DNA of 64,000 nt from an uncultured Oscillospiraceae bacterium. GTDB lineage: Bacteria; Bacillota; Clostridia; Oscillospirales; Oscillospiraceae. The notes under the pieces are model-generated. The model did not search any database. It was not told the origin of the DNA and worked only from the letters and a program-made list of their open reading frames with translations. The translations under genes and the position numbers were made by a program. This document shows, piece by piece, positions 32,897 to 40,581 of this stretch (its first letter is position 1; each line of letters opens with the position of its first letter). Location of the stretch: positions 55,759 through 119,758 of the forward strand of contig CATLFX010000001.1 of NCBI GenBank assembly GCA_949935795.1, written 5' to 3'.

Positions 32897-35317
32897 TTGA
32901 AATACGATTTTGCCGCCATTGAGCCCAAGTGGCAGCGCCGCTGGGAGGAGGCCAAGGTGTACGCCGCCGCCGACCACAGCGGCAAGCCCAAATTCTATGG
33001 CCTGGTGGAGTTCCCCTATCCCTCCGGCCAGGGGCTCCACGTGGGCCATCCCCGGCCCTACACCGCCATGGACATCGTCACCCGCAAAAAGCGCATGGAC
33101 GGGTTCAACGTTCTGTTCCCCATCGGCTTCGACGCCTTCGGCTTGCCCACGGAGAACTACGCCATCAAAAACCACATCCACCCCGCCAAGGTGACCCGCG
33201 ACAACATCCACAACTTCACCTCTCAGCTGAAAATGCTGGGCTTCGGCTTCGACTGGGACCGGGTGGTGGACACCACCGACCCCAGCTACTACAAGTGGAC
33301 CCAGTGGATCTTCCTCCAGCTCTACAAAAAGGGTCTGGCCTACAAGGCCACCATGCCCGTGAACTGGTGCACCTCTTGCAAGTGTGTCCTCGCCAACGAA
33401 GAGGTGGTGGAGGGCGTGTGCGAGCGCTGCGGCTCCCCCGTCATCCGCAAGGAGAAATCCCAGTGGATGCTGAAGATCACCGAATACGCCCAGCGGCTCA
33501 TCGACGATTTGGACGACCTGGATTTCATCGAGCGGGTGAAGATCCAGCAGCGCAACTGGATTGGCCGCTCCACCGGCGCGGAGGTCACCTTCAAGTCCAC
33601 CGCCGGGGATGACATCGTGGTGTTCACCACCCGGCCTGACACCCTGTTCGGGGCCACCTACATGGTGCTGTCCCCAGAGCACGAGCTGGTGAGGAGCTGG
33701 CTGGAGTCCGGCAAACTGGCCAACGCCGGCGAGGTGAAAGCCTATCAGAAGGCCGCCGCATCCAAGTCCGACCTGGAGCGCACGGAGCTCAACAAGGAAA
33801 AGACCGGCGTGAAGCTGGACGGCGTGGGGGGGATCAACCCTGTCAATGGCCGGGAGATCCCCATCTTCATCTCCGACTACGTGCTGTCCACCTACGGCAC
33901 CGGGGCCATCATGGCCGTCCCCGCCCACGACGACCGGGACTGGGAGTTCGCCAAGAAGTTCGGCTGTGAGATCATCGAGGTGGTGTCAGGCGGCGAGGAC
34001 GTGCAGCAGGCCGCCTTCACCGCCAAGGACGAGACGGGCGTCATGGTCAATTCCGACTTCCTCAACGGCCTTACCGTGAAGGACGCCATCCCCGTCATCA
34101 CCAAGTGGCTGGAGGAGAAGGGCATCGGCGCCGCCAAGGTGAACTATAAGCTGCGGGACTGGGTGTTCTCCCGCCAGCGGTACTGGGGCGAGCCCATCCC
34201 CATGGTGTACTGCGACAAGTGCGGCTGGCAGCCCCTGCCCGAGGATCAGCTTCCCCTGCTGCTCCCCGAGGTGGAGTCCTACGAGCCCACTGACGACGGC
34301 GAGTCCCCCCTGTCCAAGATGACAGATTGGGTGTCCACCACCTGTCCCTGCTGCGGCGGCCCCGCCAGGCGGGAGACGGACACCATGCCCCAGTGGGCCG
34401 GGTCCTCCTGGTACTTCCTGCGGTATATGGACCCCCACAACGACAAGGCCCTGGCCTCCAAGGAGGCGCTGGACTACTGGTCCCCGGTGGACTGGTACAA
34501 CGGCGGCATGGAGCACACTACCCTCCACCTGCTCTACTCCCGGTTCTGGCACAAGTTCCTGTACGACATCGGCGTGGTGCCCACCAAGGAGCCCTACCAG
34601 AAGCGCACCAGCCACGGCATGATCCTGGGCGAGGGCGGCGAGAAGATGTCCAAGTCCCGGGGCAACGTGGTCAACCCCAACGACATCGTGGCCGCCTACG
34701 GCGCGGACACCCTGCGGCTGTACACCATGTTCATCGGCGACTTCGAGCAGGCCGCCGTCTGGTCGGACAACGCCGTCAAGGGCTGTAAGCGGTTCCTGGA
34801 CAAGGTGTGGAACCTGGCGGAGAGCTGCACGGACAGCCTGGAGTACACCAAGGCCAACGAGGCGGGCATCCACAAGACCATCAAGAAGGTGGCGGACGAC
34901 ATCGAGTCCATGAAGTTCAACACCGCCATCGCCGCCATGATGACTTTGGTGGGCGATTTCCAGAAGAACGGCTGTTCCAAGGGCGATATGAAGACCCTGG
35001 TTACCCTGCTGTCCCCCTTCGCCCCCCATGTGGCGGAGGAGCTGTGGGAGATGCTGGGCGGCGAGGGCTTCGTGTGCCAGCAGTCCTGGCCCGCTTACGA
35101 CGAGAGTAAAACCGTGGCCGACACCGTCCAGATGGCGGTCCAGGTCAACGGCAAGGTGCGGGCCAACATCGTGGTCCCGGCGGGTGCGGACAACGACGCC
35201 ATCCTGGCCGCCGCCCAGGCGGACGCCAAGGTTCAGAAGTTCACCGAGGGCATGGCGCTGGTGAAAACCATCGTGGTGCCCGGGCGGCTGGTGAACCTGA
35301 TCGTGAAGCCCTGCTGA
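32897..35317 (+). CDS. leuS: Leucyl-tRNA synthetase
   Basis: The 806-residue enzyme attaches leucine to tRNA-Leu. Class I signatures are the HIGH-type [12 protein letters not shown] near residue 50 and KMSKS in [15 protein letters not shown]. The CP1 editing domain ([37 protein letters not shown]) and the C-terminal anticodon-binding region ([23 protein letters not shown]) are complete. The start is TTG 32897, which has AAGGGAG eight bases upstream; the longer frame runs into the palindromic leader. Length and domain order are normal. Confidence 0.97.
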   Translation: MKYDFAAIEPKWQRRWEEAKVYAAADHSGKPKFYGLVEFPYPSGQGLHVGHPRPYTAMDIVTRKKRMDGFNVLFPIGFDAFGLPTENYAIKNHIHPAKVTRDNIHNFTSQLKMLGFGFDWDRVVDTTDPSYYKWTQWIFLQLYKKGLAYKATMPVNWCTSCKCVLANEEVVEGVCERCGSPVIRKEKSQWMLKITEYAQRLIDDLDDLDFIERVKIQQRNWIGRSTGAEVTFKSTAGDDIVVFTTRPDTLFGATYMVLSPEHELVRSWLESGKLANAGEVKAYQKAAASKSDLERTELNKEKTGVKLDGVGGINPVNGREIPIFISDYVLSTYGTGAIMAVPAHDDRDWEFAKKFGCEIIEVVSGGEDVQQAAFTAKDETGVMVNSDFLNGLTVKDAIPVITKWLEEKGIGAAKVNYKLRDWVFSRQRYWGEPIPMVYCDKCGWQPLPEDQLPLLLPEVESYEPTDDGESPLSKMTDWVSTTCPCCGGPARRETDTMPQWAGSSWYFLRYMDPHNDKALASKEALDYWSPVDWYNGGMEHTTLHLLYSRFWHKFLYDIGVVPTKEPYQKRTSHGMILGEGGEKMSKSRGNVVNPNDIVAAYGADTLRLYTMFIGDFEQAAVWSDNAVKGCKRFLDKVWNLAESCTDSLEYTKANEAGIHKTIKKVADDIESMKFNTAIAAMMTLVGDFQKNGCSKGDMKTLVTLLSPFAPHVAEELWEMLGGEGFVCQQSWPAYDESKTVADTVQMAVQVNGKVRANIVVPAGADNDAILAAAQADAKVQKFTEGMALVKTIVVPGRLVNLIVKPC

Positions 35318-35345
35318 GCCCGCCGGGATTTGCCGAAAAAAGCCC

Positions 35346-35374
35346 TTGCAATCTCCGCTGGCATGTGGTATCAT
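35346..35374 (+). promoter_or_regulatory. Promoter of secG
   Basis: TTGCAA (35346-35351) and TATCAT (35369-35374) are 17 bases apart, 64 bases before secG. Confidence 0.65.
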
Positions 35375-35438
35375 ATTTGATACCTGTGTGGGCCAAGCTC
35401 ACTGATATGATGTTATCACCGAAAGGATTTGAGTCAAA

Positions 35439-35696
35439 ATGTCCACTCCCCAGATTATCCTGTCCGTTATCTATTTCATCGTGTCCCTGGTGCTCATCGC
35501 CGTGGTGATGCTCCAGTCCGGCAAGAGCGCGGGCCTGTCCGGCGCCATCGCCGGCGGCGCGGATACCTTCCTGGCCAAGAATAAGGCCAAGACCGCAGAC
35601 GCCCGGCTGGCTAAGATGACCAAGTGGATCGCCATCGTGTTTATGGTGCTCACCCTGGTGCTCTGCCTGGTGCCCGGCGGCAGCGCCGCGGCCTGA
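35439..35696 (+). CDS. secG: Protein-export membrane protein SecG
   Basis: The 85-residue protein has two transmembrane helices and the SecG core LIAVVMLQSGKSAGLSGAIAGGADTFLAKNKAKTADARLAKMTKWIAIVFMVL. It is the small subunit of the SecYEG translocon and assists SecA-driven export. GAAAGGA precedes the ATG. It is a single-gene unit ended by a strong terminator; rnr and smpB, often next to secG, are not here. Confidence 0.95.
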   Translation: MSTPQIILSVIYFIVSLVLIAVVMLQSGKSAGLSGAIAGGADTFLAKNKAKTADARLAKMTKWIAIVFMVLTLVLCLVPGGSAAA

Positions 35697-35717
35697 GGCA
35701 GAAAAGCGTTTACAATG

Positions 35718-35760
35718 AAAAAACAGCCGTGCGGCAGATTTGCCGCACGGCTGTTTTTAT
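35718..35760. terminator. Bidirectional terminator between secG and the LCP gene
   Basis: CAGCCGTGCGGCA/TGCCGCACGGCTG with a GATT loop is flanked by AAAAAA on the left and TTTTT on the right, so it can end both convergent transcripts. Confidence 0.92.
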
Positions 35761-35774
35761 GTGTTAGGAGGAGG

Positions 35775-36797
35775 TCACGGGTGCACGATGTGCAGGGCCC
35801 GGGCGGGGACCTGCTCCTGGTAGATACCCAGGCTGTTCACCAGGTCCAGCACGGCCTCATCGTCCAGCTGCCAGTAGGGGGAGATCCACTCTCCCTCCAG
35901 GGAGCTGGTGTTCAGCGCCGTGTCCAGGTCCATGCCGATGGCCTGTGTGCCGAACCAAACCATGTCGTTCAGGGGCATGTTGGAGCGGACATACTTGCTG
36001 AAGGTGTTGATGAGGGAGGTGACGTTGCCCACGTTGGACGGGGTGATGGTCTGCTTGGCCAGGGCCACCAGGAAGGCCCGCTGGGTGGCGGTGCGGCCGA
36101 TGTCGGCGCTGGCGTAGCAGCTGCGGCAGCGCATGACGCCCTCGGCCTTCTTGCCGTTCAGCAGCTGATAGCCCGCTGGTATGTGGATGTACAGGTCCTG
36201 GTACGGGTCCTCGTAGTCCATGTCCACCGGCACATCGAAATACACCCCGCCGATCTGGTTCACGATTTCGGAAAATGCTTTCAGGTTCACCGACACCCAG
36301 TAGTCCACCGGGATACCCAGCAGGTCGTGGACGGCCTCTGCCACCGCCTCCTCGCCGCCGGCGTAGGTGGAGTTGATCTTGCGGTACTTTCCGTTTTGAT
36401 ACACCACGGTGTCCCGGGGGATGGAGATGAGGGAGGCCTGCTTGGCCTTGGTGTCGAACACGCCCAGCATGATGGTGTCGGTGCCGCCCTGGTCGGCCAC
36501 CCCCAGCAGCAGGCAGGTGAACACGTCCTCCCGGCGGTTGAGCACCAGGTGGTCGGGGGCGGGGGTGGAGGAGCCGCCCAGGCTGTCCGTCGCCGCCGGG
36601 GGCGCGGAGGGGCCGGAGGGCTTGGGCGGGATGGTGACCTGTCCATCCACCGTGGGCTTGGGGGCGAAGATGTTCAGGGCGGCATAGCCCGCCACCACGA
36701 TCAGGGACAGAATAAACAGCGTGATGTACAGGCCTTTGGCCAGCCGGACGAGGGAGGAGGGGCGGCGCTTGGCCGCCCGCTTGGGTGATCCGCTCAT
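35775..36797 (-). CDS. LytR-CpsA-Psr (LCP) family cell-wall polymer ligase
   Basis: The 340-residue protein has a cytoplasmic Arg-rich tail, one transmembrane helix (GLYITLFILSLIVVAGYAALNIF), a Pro/Ser linker and an extracytoplasmic LCP domain: FTCLLLGVADQGGTDTIMLGVFDTKAKQASLISIPRDTVV and NSTYAGGEEAVAEAVHDLLGIPVDYWVSVNLKAFSEIVNQIGGV. Conserved Asp and Arg residues that hold the lipid pyrophosphate (DT, PRDT, R in CRSCYASADIGRTATQR) are present. LCP enzymes attach teichoic acids or capsules to peptidoglycan. AAAGGA supports ATG 36797. Confidence 0.93.
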   Translation of the reverse strand: MSGSPKRAAKRRPSSLVRLAKGLYITLFILSLIVVAGYAALNIFAPKPTVDGQVTIPPKPSGPSAPPAATDSLGGSSTPAPDHLVLNRREDVFTCLLLGVADQGGTDTIMLGVFDTKAKQASLISIPRDTVVYQNGKYRKINSTYAGGEEAVAEAVHDLLGIPVDYWVSVNLKAFSEIVNQIGGVYFDVPVDMDYEDPYQDLYIHIPAGYQLLNGKKAEGVMRCRSCYASADIGRTATQRAFLVALAKQTITPSNVGNVTSLINTFSKYVRSNMPLNDMVWFGTQAIGMDLDTALNTSSLEGEWISPYWQLDDEAVLDLVNSLGIYQEQVPARALHIVHP

Positions 36798-36868
36798 GAG
36801 ACGCATCCTTTCGCACACAGGGGATCTGTCGAATGCCCCCGCATTATGTCAACTATTCAGCGTTCCCT

Positions 36869-36897
36869 AGTATAACGGACTGGGGTGGAAAATACAA
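36869..36897 (-). promoter_or_regulatory. Promoter of the LCP gene
   Basis: Minus-strand TTGTAT (36892-36897) and TATACT (36869-36874) are 17 bases apart. Confidence 0.7.
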
Positions 36898-36944
36898 GAG
36901 GGCATTGATTAAGAAATGGTAAATAAATTGCTCTCTTCCAGCCC

Positions 36945-36973
36945 TTGACATTGGAGACTTTCACGATTAAAAT
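36945..36973 (+). promoter_or_regulatory. Promoter of the SsuABC-like operon
   Basis: TTGACA (36945-36950) and TAAAAT (36968-36973), spaced 17 bases, lie 69 bases before the binding-protein start. Confidence 0.78.
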
Positions 36974-37041
36974 TGAAGCCGCAGAAATTCAGCCCCCGCG
37001 GGCGGAGACCCGCCCGGCCCGTTAAAGAAAGGAACCATATC

Positions 37042-38121
37042 ATGAGACGTGTAAAATTTCCAGCTTTGCTGCTGGCCTTGTCGCTGCTGTTTACCCTGGC
37101 CGCCTGTAAGCCCGCAGCGGCGGACCCCTCCGGCGAACCTTCCCAAGAGTCCTCTGCCGCTCCCAGCCAGGAGCCCAACCCTCAGCCCACTGGAACCCCC
37201 GGCCTGGCCAACGATGAGGAGCCTGACATCCGTCTGGCGGTGCTGTCCGGCCCCACGGGGGTGGGGGCGGCCAAGCTGCTGGACAACGTGAACAGCCACA
37301 GCACCGCCAACCACGCGGGCTACGCCTACACCATCGCCAGCGACAACAGCGAGCTGGTGGCGGGGCTCACCGGCCCCGACCCGGAGTTCGATATCGCCAC
37401 CGTGGCCTCCAACGTGGCGGTGAACCTCTACAACAAGACGGACGGCGGGGTGCAGATCATCGCCGTGGGCACCTTGGGTGTGCTCCACATTCTGGAGAGC
37501 GGCGGCAAAACGGAGATCAACTCCATGGCCGACCTGGCGGGGAAAACCGTCTATGCCGCGGGCCAGGGGGCCAACCCGGAGTATGTCCTGCGCTATTTAT
37601 TGCGGGAAAACGGTCTGGACGACGTGGAGGTGGTCTTTGCCGACGCCTCCGAGATTTCCGCCAAGCTGATTTCCGGGGAAATTGAATGCGCCATGCTGCC
37701 CGTTCCCGCCGCCACTGCCGCCATCATGAAGAGCGAGGGCAGGGTCCGCGCCGCCATTGACCTGACGGAGGCATGGGACAGCCTGCGCAGCGGGAGCCAG
37801 CTCATTATGACCGCCGTGGTGGTCCGGACCGAGTTTGCCCAGGCTCATCCGGAGCTGGTGGCCGGGTTTCTGGCCGACTATGAGGCGTCCATTAACTTTG
37901 TGAACAACAATGTAGATGAGGCGGCGGAGCTGGTGGCGGGGCTGGGCATCACCCCCAGCGCGCCCATTGCCAAGCAGGCCATCCCCCAATGCCACCTGGC
38001 GTTCCTGTCCAGTATGGACATGGTGGCGGCCATTTCCGATTACTACTCGGTGCTCTATTCCATCGACCCCGCCGCTGTGGGCGGATCTCTGCCTGACGAC
38101 GGAATTTACTGGACGGAGTAG
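37042..38121 (+). CDS. SsuA/TauA/NMT1-type substrate-binding lipoprotein
   Basis: The 359-residue protein has a lipoprotein signal (LLLALSLLFTLAACK) and a periplasmic-binding fold of the nitrate/sulfonate/taurine/thiamine-precursor group: IRLAVLSGPTGVGAAKLL, GVQIIAVGTLGVLHILESGG and INSMADLAGKTVYAAGQGANPEYVLRYLLRENGL. It delivers a small organic substrate to the permease and ATPase at 38547-39883. GAAAGGA supports ATG 37042. A 425-base repeat region separates it from the rest of its operon. The ligand is unknown. Confidence 0.9.
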   Translation: MRRVKFPALLLALSLLFTLAACKPAAADPSGEPSQESSAAPSQEPNPQPTGTPGLANDEEPDIRLAVLSGPTGVGAAKLLDNVNSHSTANHAGYAYTIASDNSELVAGLTGPDPEFDIATVASNVAVNLYNKTDGGVQIIAVGTLGVLHILESGGKTEINSMADLAGKTVYAAGQGANPEYVLRYLLRENGLDDVEVVFADASEISAKLISGEIECAMLPVPAATAAIMKSEGRVRAAIDLTEAWDSLRSGSQLIMTAVVVRTEFAQAHPELVAGFLADYEASINFVNNNVDEAAELVAGLGITPSAPIAKQAIPQCHLAFLSSMDMVAAISDYYSVLYSIDPAAVGGSLPDDGIYWTE

Positions 38122-38535
38122 TTCCTTTTTCTTGAAAGAAAAAGGAACCGAAAAAGAACTCTAGTTCGCTGACGTTCAGGGCGGTCTGTGGTCGATTTCA
38201 GCCCGGCTACAGTGAATGAGGATGAATCAAATTCCTTTTTCTTGAGAGAAAAAGGAACCGAAAAAGAACTCTGGTTCGCTGACGTTTAGGGTGGTCTGCG
38301 GTCGATTTCAGCCCGGCTACAGTGAATGAGGATGAATCAAATTCCTTTTTCTTGAAAGAAAAAGGAACCGAAAAAGAACTCTAGCTCGCTGACGTTCAGG
38401 GCGGTCTGTGGTCGATTTCCGCCCGGCTGCAGTGAATGAGGATGAATCAAATTCCTTTTTCTTGAAAGAAAAAGGAACCAAAAAAGAACTTTAGCTCGCT
38501 GGTGTTTAGAGTGGTTTGTGGATCATCAGCACCCG
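38122..38535 (+). repeat. Tandem array of 110-bp repeats carrying palindromic elements
   Basis: Copies start at 38122, 38232, 38342 and 38452, exactly 110 bases apart. The first three are nearly identical and the fourth diverges after about 45 bases. Each begins with a palindrome (TTCCTTTTTCTT, then GAAAGAAAAAGGAA), an arm-like CGAAAAAGAACT tail, and a unique-looking segment ending GTGAATGAGGATGAATCAAA. The array fills the gap between the binding-protein stop and the permease start of one transporter operon. No open frame crosses it. Confidence 0.93.
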
Positions 38536-38546
38536 GCAGGGGAGCA

Positions 38547-39305
38547 ATGGCGTTTGATTGGAGAATGAGATTGAAAAAAATAATGAGACTGGCCATTCCC
38601 CTGGTGTTTTGGCTGTCGGTGTGGGCGCTGGCGGCGTTGGCCGTGGGACAGGACCTGCTCCTACCCGGACCCTTAGCGGTGGGCGGGCGCCTGCTGGCCC
38701 TGGCCGGGACCGCTGATTTCTGGCTGTCGGTGGGCGCCACCCTGTGCCGGGTGTTTCTGGGCCTCTTATGGGGGACGCTGGCGGGGGTGGCTTTAGCCTT
38801 TGCCACCCACTTTTTCCCCTGGGCAGACCGGCTGATCTCTCCCGCCATCCGGGTGGTGCGGGCCACGCCGGTGGTGTCCTTCATTCTGCTGGTATACCTG
38901 TGGGTGGCCCGGAGCGCCATCCCCTGGGTCATCGCCGGGCTGATGGTCCTCCCGGTGGTATGGGGGGCCCTGTCGGCGGGGCTGGACGGCATGGACGAAA
39001 AATGGTTGGAATTTGCCCGTGTCTACCGCTTTTCCCGACTCAAAACCCTGAGACTGGTCTGTCTGCCCGCTCTGCGGCCCCACTTTTCTGCCGGACTGCT
39101 CACGGCCTTCGGGCTGGCCTGGAAATCCGGTGTGGCGGCGGAAGTGCTCTGCCCCCCAGCGCGGGCCATCGGTTCCCGCATCCAGCAGGCCAAGCTTGGG
39201 CTGGAGACCCCGGACCTGTTTGCCTGGACCCTCACCATCGTGGTTCTGTCCCTGGCGCTGGAGGGCTTGTTCCGGACAGCCCTGGAGAGGGGAAACAGAT
39301 CGTGA
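38547..39305 (+). CDS. SsuC/TauC-type ABC transporter permease
   Basis: The 252-residue protein has six transmembrane helices and the permease signature with EAA-like loop ([51 protein letters not shown]). The core segment [35 protein letters not shown] is typical of the sulfonate/taurine/nitrate permease family. GGGGAGC precedes ATG 38547; ATG 38565 with GGAGA is an alternative. Its last base pairs overlap the GTG of the ATPase gene. Confidence 0.9.
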   Translation: MAFDWRMRLKKIMRLAIPLVFWLSVWALAALAVGQDLLLPGPLAVGGRLLALAGTADFWLSVGATLCRVFLGLLWGTLAGVALAFATHFFPWADRLISPAIRVVRATPVVSFILLVYLWVARSAIPWVIAGLMVLPVVWGALSAGLDGMDEKWLEFARVYRFSRLKTLRLVCLPALRPHFSAGLLTAFGLAWKSGVAAEVLCPPARAIGSRIQQAKLGLETPDLFAWTLTIVVLSLALEGLFRTALERGNRS

Positions 39306-39883
39306 TAAAAGTTCAAAATATTACGGTCCGCTATGGAGAGAAGCTGGTGCTGGACCGTTTTTGTCTGGAAATTCCCGCTCAGGGGCTCACCGCCCTGTCC
39401 GGCCCGTCGGGGTGCGGTAAGACCACCCTTCTGCGGGTAGCGATGGGGCTGGTCAGGCCGTCGGAGGGCAGTGTATCCGGCGTGGACCCTGCCCGCACGG
39501 CGTTTTTGTTTCAGGAGGACCGGCTTCTGCCCTGGCGGACGGTGGCCCAGCACATCACAGATGTGCTTCCCCGGTTCCGCAGGGGGGAGGCGGGGCGCTG
39601 GCTGGCCTTCGCGGAGCTGGAGGGAGAGGAAAACGCCTACCCCGCCGCCCTGTCCGGCGGCATGGCCCGGCGGCTGGCGATGGCCCGGTGCGCGGCGCTG
39701 GGCGGGGACCTGTTCCTGATGGACGAGCCCTTCGCCGGGGTGGACCCAGAGCGTACCGCCCGGATTTTGGACCGCCTGCGGGAGCTGGACGTGCCCGTGG
39801 TACTGGCCACTCATCAGCCCCAGGTGCTGGCGGTCTGCGACCGGGTTGTCTCCCTGGACGGCCCGCCGTTGAGACGGATATAA
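39302..39883 (+). CDS. SsuB/TauB-type ABC transporter ATP-binding protein, short form
   Basis: The protein starts at GTG 39302, overlapping the permease stop by four bases, and has 193 residues, shorter than usual SsuB proteins (about 250). All ATPase motifs are present: Walker [14 protein letters not shown]-loop [15 protein letters not shown], signature [17 protein letters not shown] and Walker [21 protein letters not shown]. The helical subdomain and C terminus are trimmed. It powers the permease at 38547-39305. Confidence 0.92.
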   Translation: MIKVQNITVRYGEKLVLDRFCLEIPAQGLTALSGPSGCGKTTLLRVAMGLVRPSEGSVSGVDPARTAFLFQEDRLLPWRTVAQHITDVLPRFRRGEAGRWLAFAELEGEENAYPAALSGGMARRLAMARCAALGGDLFLMDEPFAGVDPERTARILDRLRELDVPVVLATHQPQVLAVCDRVVSLDGPPLRRI

Positions 39884-39915
39884 AGCATCCCTGCCCCATG
39901 GGGCAGGGATGCTTT
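39882..39915. terminator. Bidirectional terminator after the SsuABC-like operon
   Basis: A perfect 16-bp inverted repeat (AAAGCATCCCTGCCCC / GGGGCAGGGATGCTTT) with a two-base centre separates convergent genes; it starts inside the ATPase stop codon. Confidence 0.82.
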
Positions 39916-39916
39916 A

Positions 39917-40558
39917 TCATGTTAAGACCCACCTTTGTCCGTCCGGCATGAACATCATGGCTCCCGGAATTCGGTCAATGATTTCTCCTGTACGCATATT
40001 CCGCACAATGGTCTCCTCCCGATATTCCGGGTCCTCCTCCCAGGAGGAAAAGTACAGATCTTCCCCGCTTCGGAACAGAAAAGCGCCTCTCCCATCTGTT
40101 TGAAATGCGGCGCTTTCCGGCCATATGATTTGAAATTTGTTGTCCATCCCCGCCCGGGTCAGCATCAGCGGCTCGGTTTTCAGCATCAGGTTATAGCAGT
40201 CCTCCACGGTTGACAGGGGAATTTCCGCCAGCGTGGACACTTGCCCCAGCGCGTCGTCAAACTGTGTGATGCCGATAATTCCAGCGGGAAAATCCACCAG
40301 CAGGATGGTGATTTTGCCCTGATAGAAGATCGGACGCCCGAAATACTGCCCCTGCTTTGCGGCGATGGGCTGGACGGCCCTTCCATCCGGGTAGTGGACG
40401 AAAATAAGCTTGTTCTGGTTTACCGGGTGTCCGTCCCGGAAAAGCTCCTCCGCCTCGTACAGGTCGCCGCTGGCGTAGTCCGTTCCCCAATACCATTCTC
40501 CGCGGCTGCCGTCCAGCGGCTCGATGTAGGTAATTCCCTGCGTTTCAATTCGCTTCAT
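39917..40558 (-). CDS. Hypothetical protein, beta-rich
   Basis: This 213-residue protein (MKRIETQGITYIEPLDGSRGEWYWGTDYASGDLYEAEELFRDG...) has no signal peptide or membrane helix and no family that I recognise. Alternating strand-like segments (LIFVHYPDGRAVQPI, ITILLVDFPAGIIGITQFD, IIWPESAAFQTDGRGAFLFRSGEDLYFSSW) suggest a beta-propeller-like or beta-sandwich fold. AAAGGAG supports ATG 40558. It follows the P-type-ATPase-like gene by 23 bases on the same strand. Confidence 0.75.
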   Translation of the reverse strand: MKRIETQGITYIEPLDGSRGEWYWGTDYASGDLYEAEELFRDGHPVNQNKLIFVHYPDGRAVQPIAAKQGQYFGRPIFYQGKITILLVDFPAGIIGITQFDDALGQVSTLAEIPLSTVEDCYNLMLKTEPLMLTRAGMDNKFQIIWPESAAFQTDGRGAFLFRSGEDLYFSSWEEDPEYREETIVRNMRTGEIIDRIPGAMMFMPDGQRWVLT

Positions 40559-40581
40559 AGACCGCTCCTTTTGTAAAACTT

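Noticed and set aside
38122..38535. CRISPR array
   Set aside because: The 110-base units are contiguous, near-identical along their full length and lack spacers; no cas gene is near.
38744..39883. 379-codon frame starting at 38744 for the SsuB-like ATPase
   Set aside because: Its first 186 codons are a shadow of the permease gene; the GTG at 39302 overlaps the permease stop as expected.
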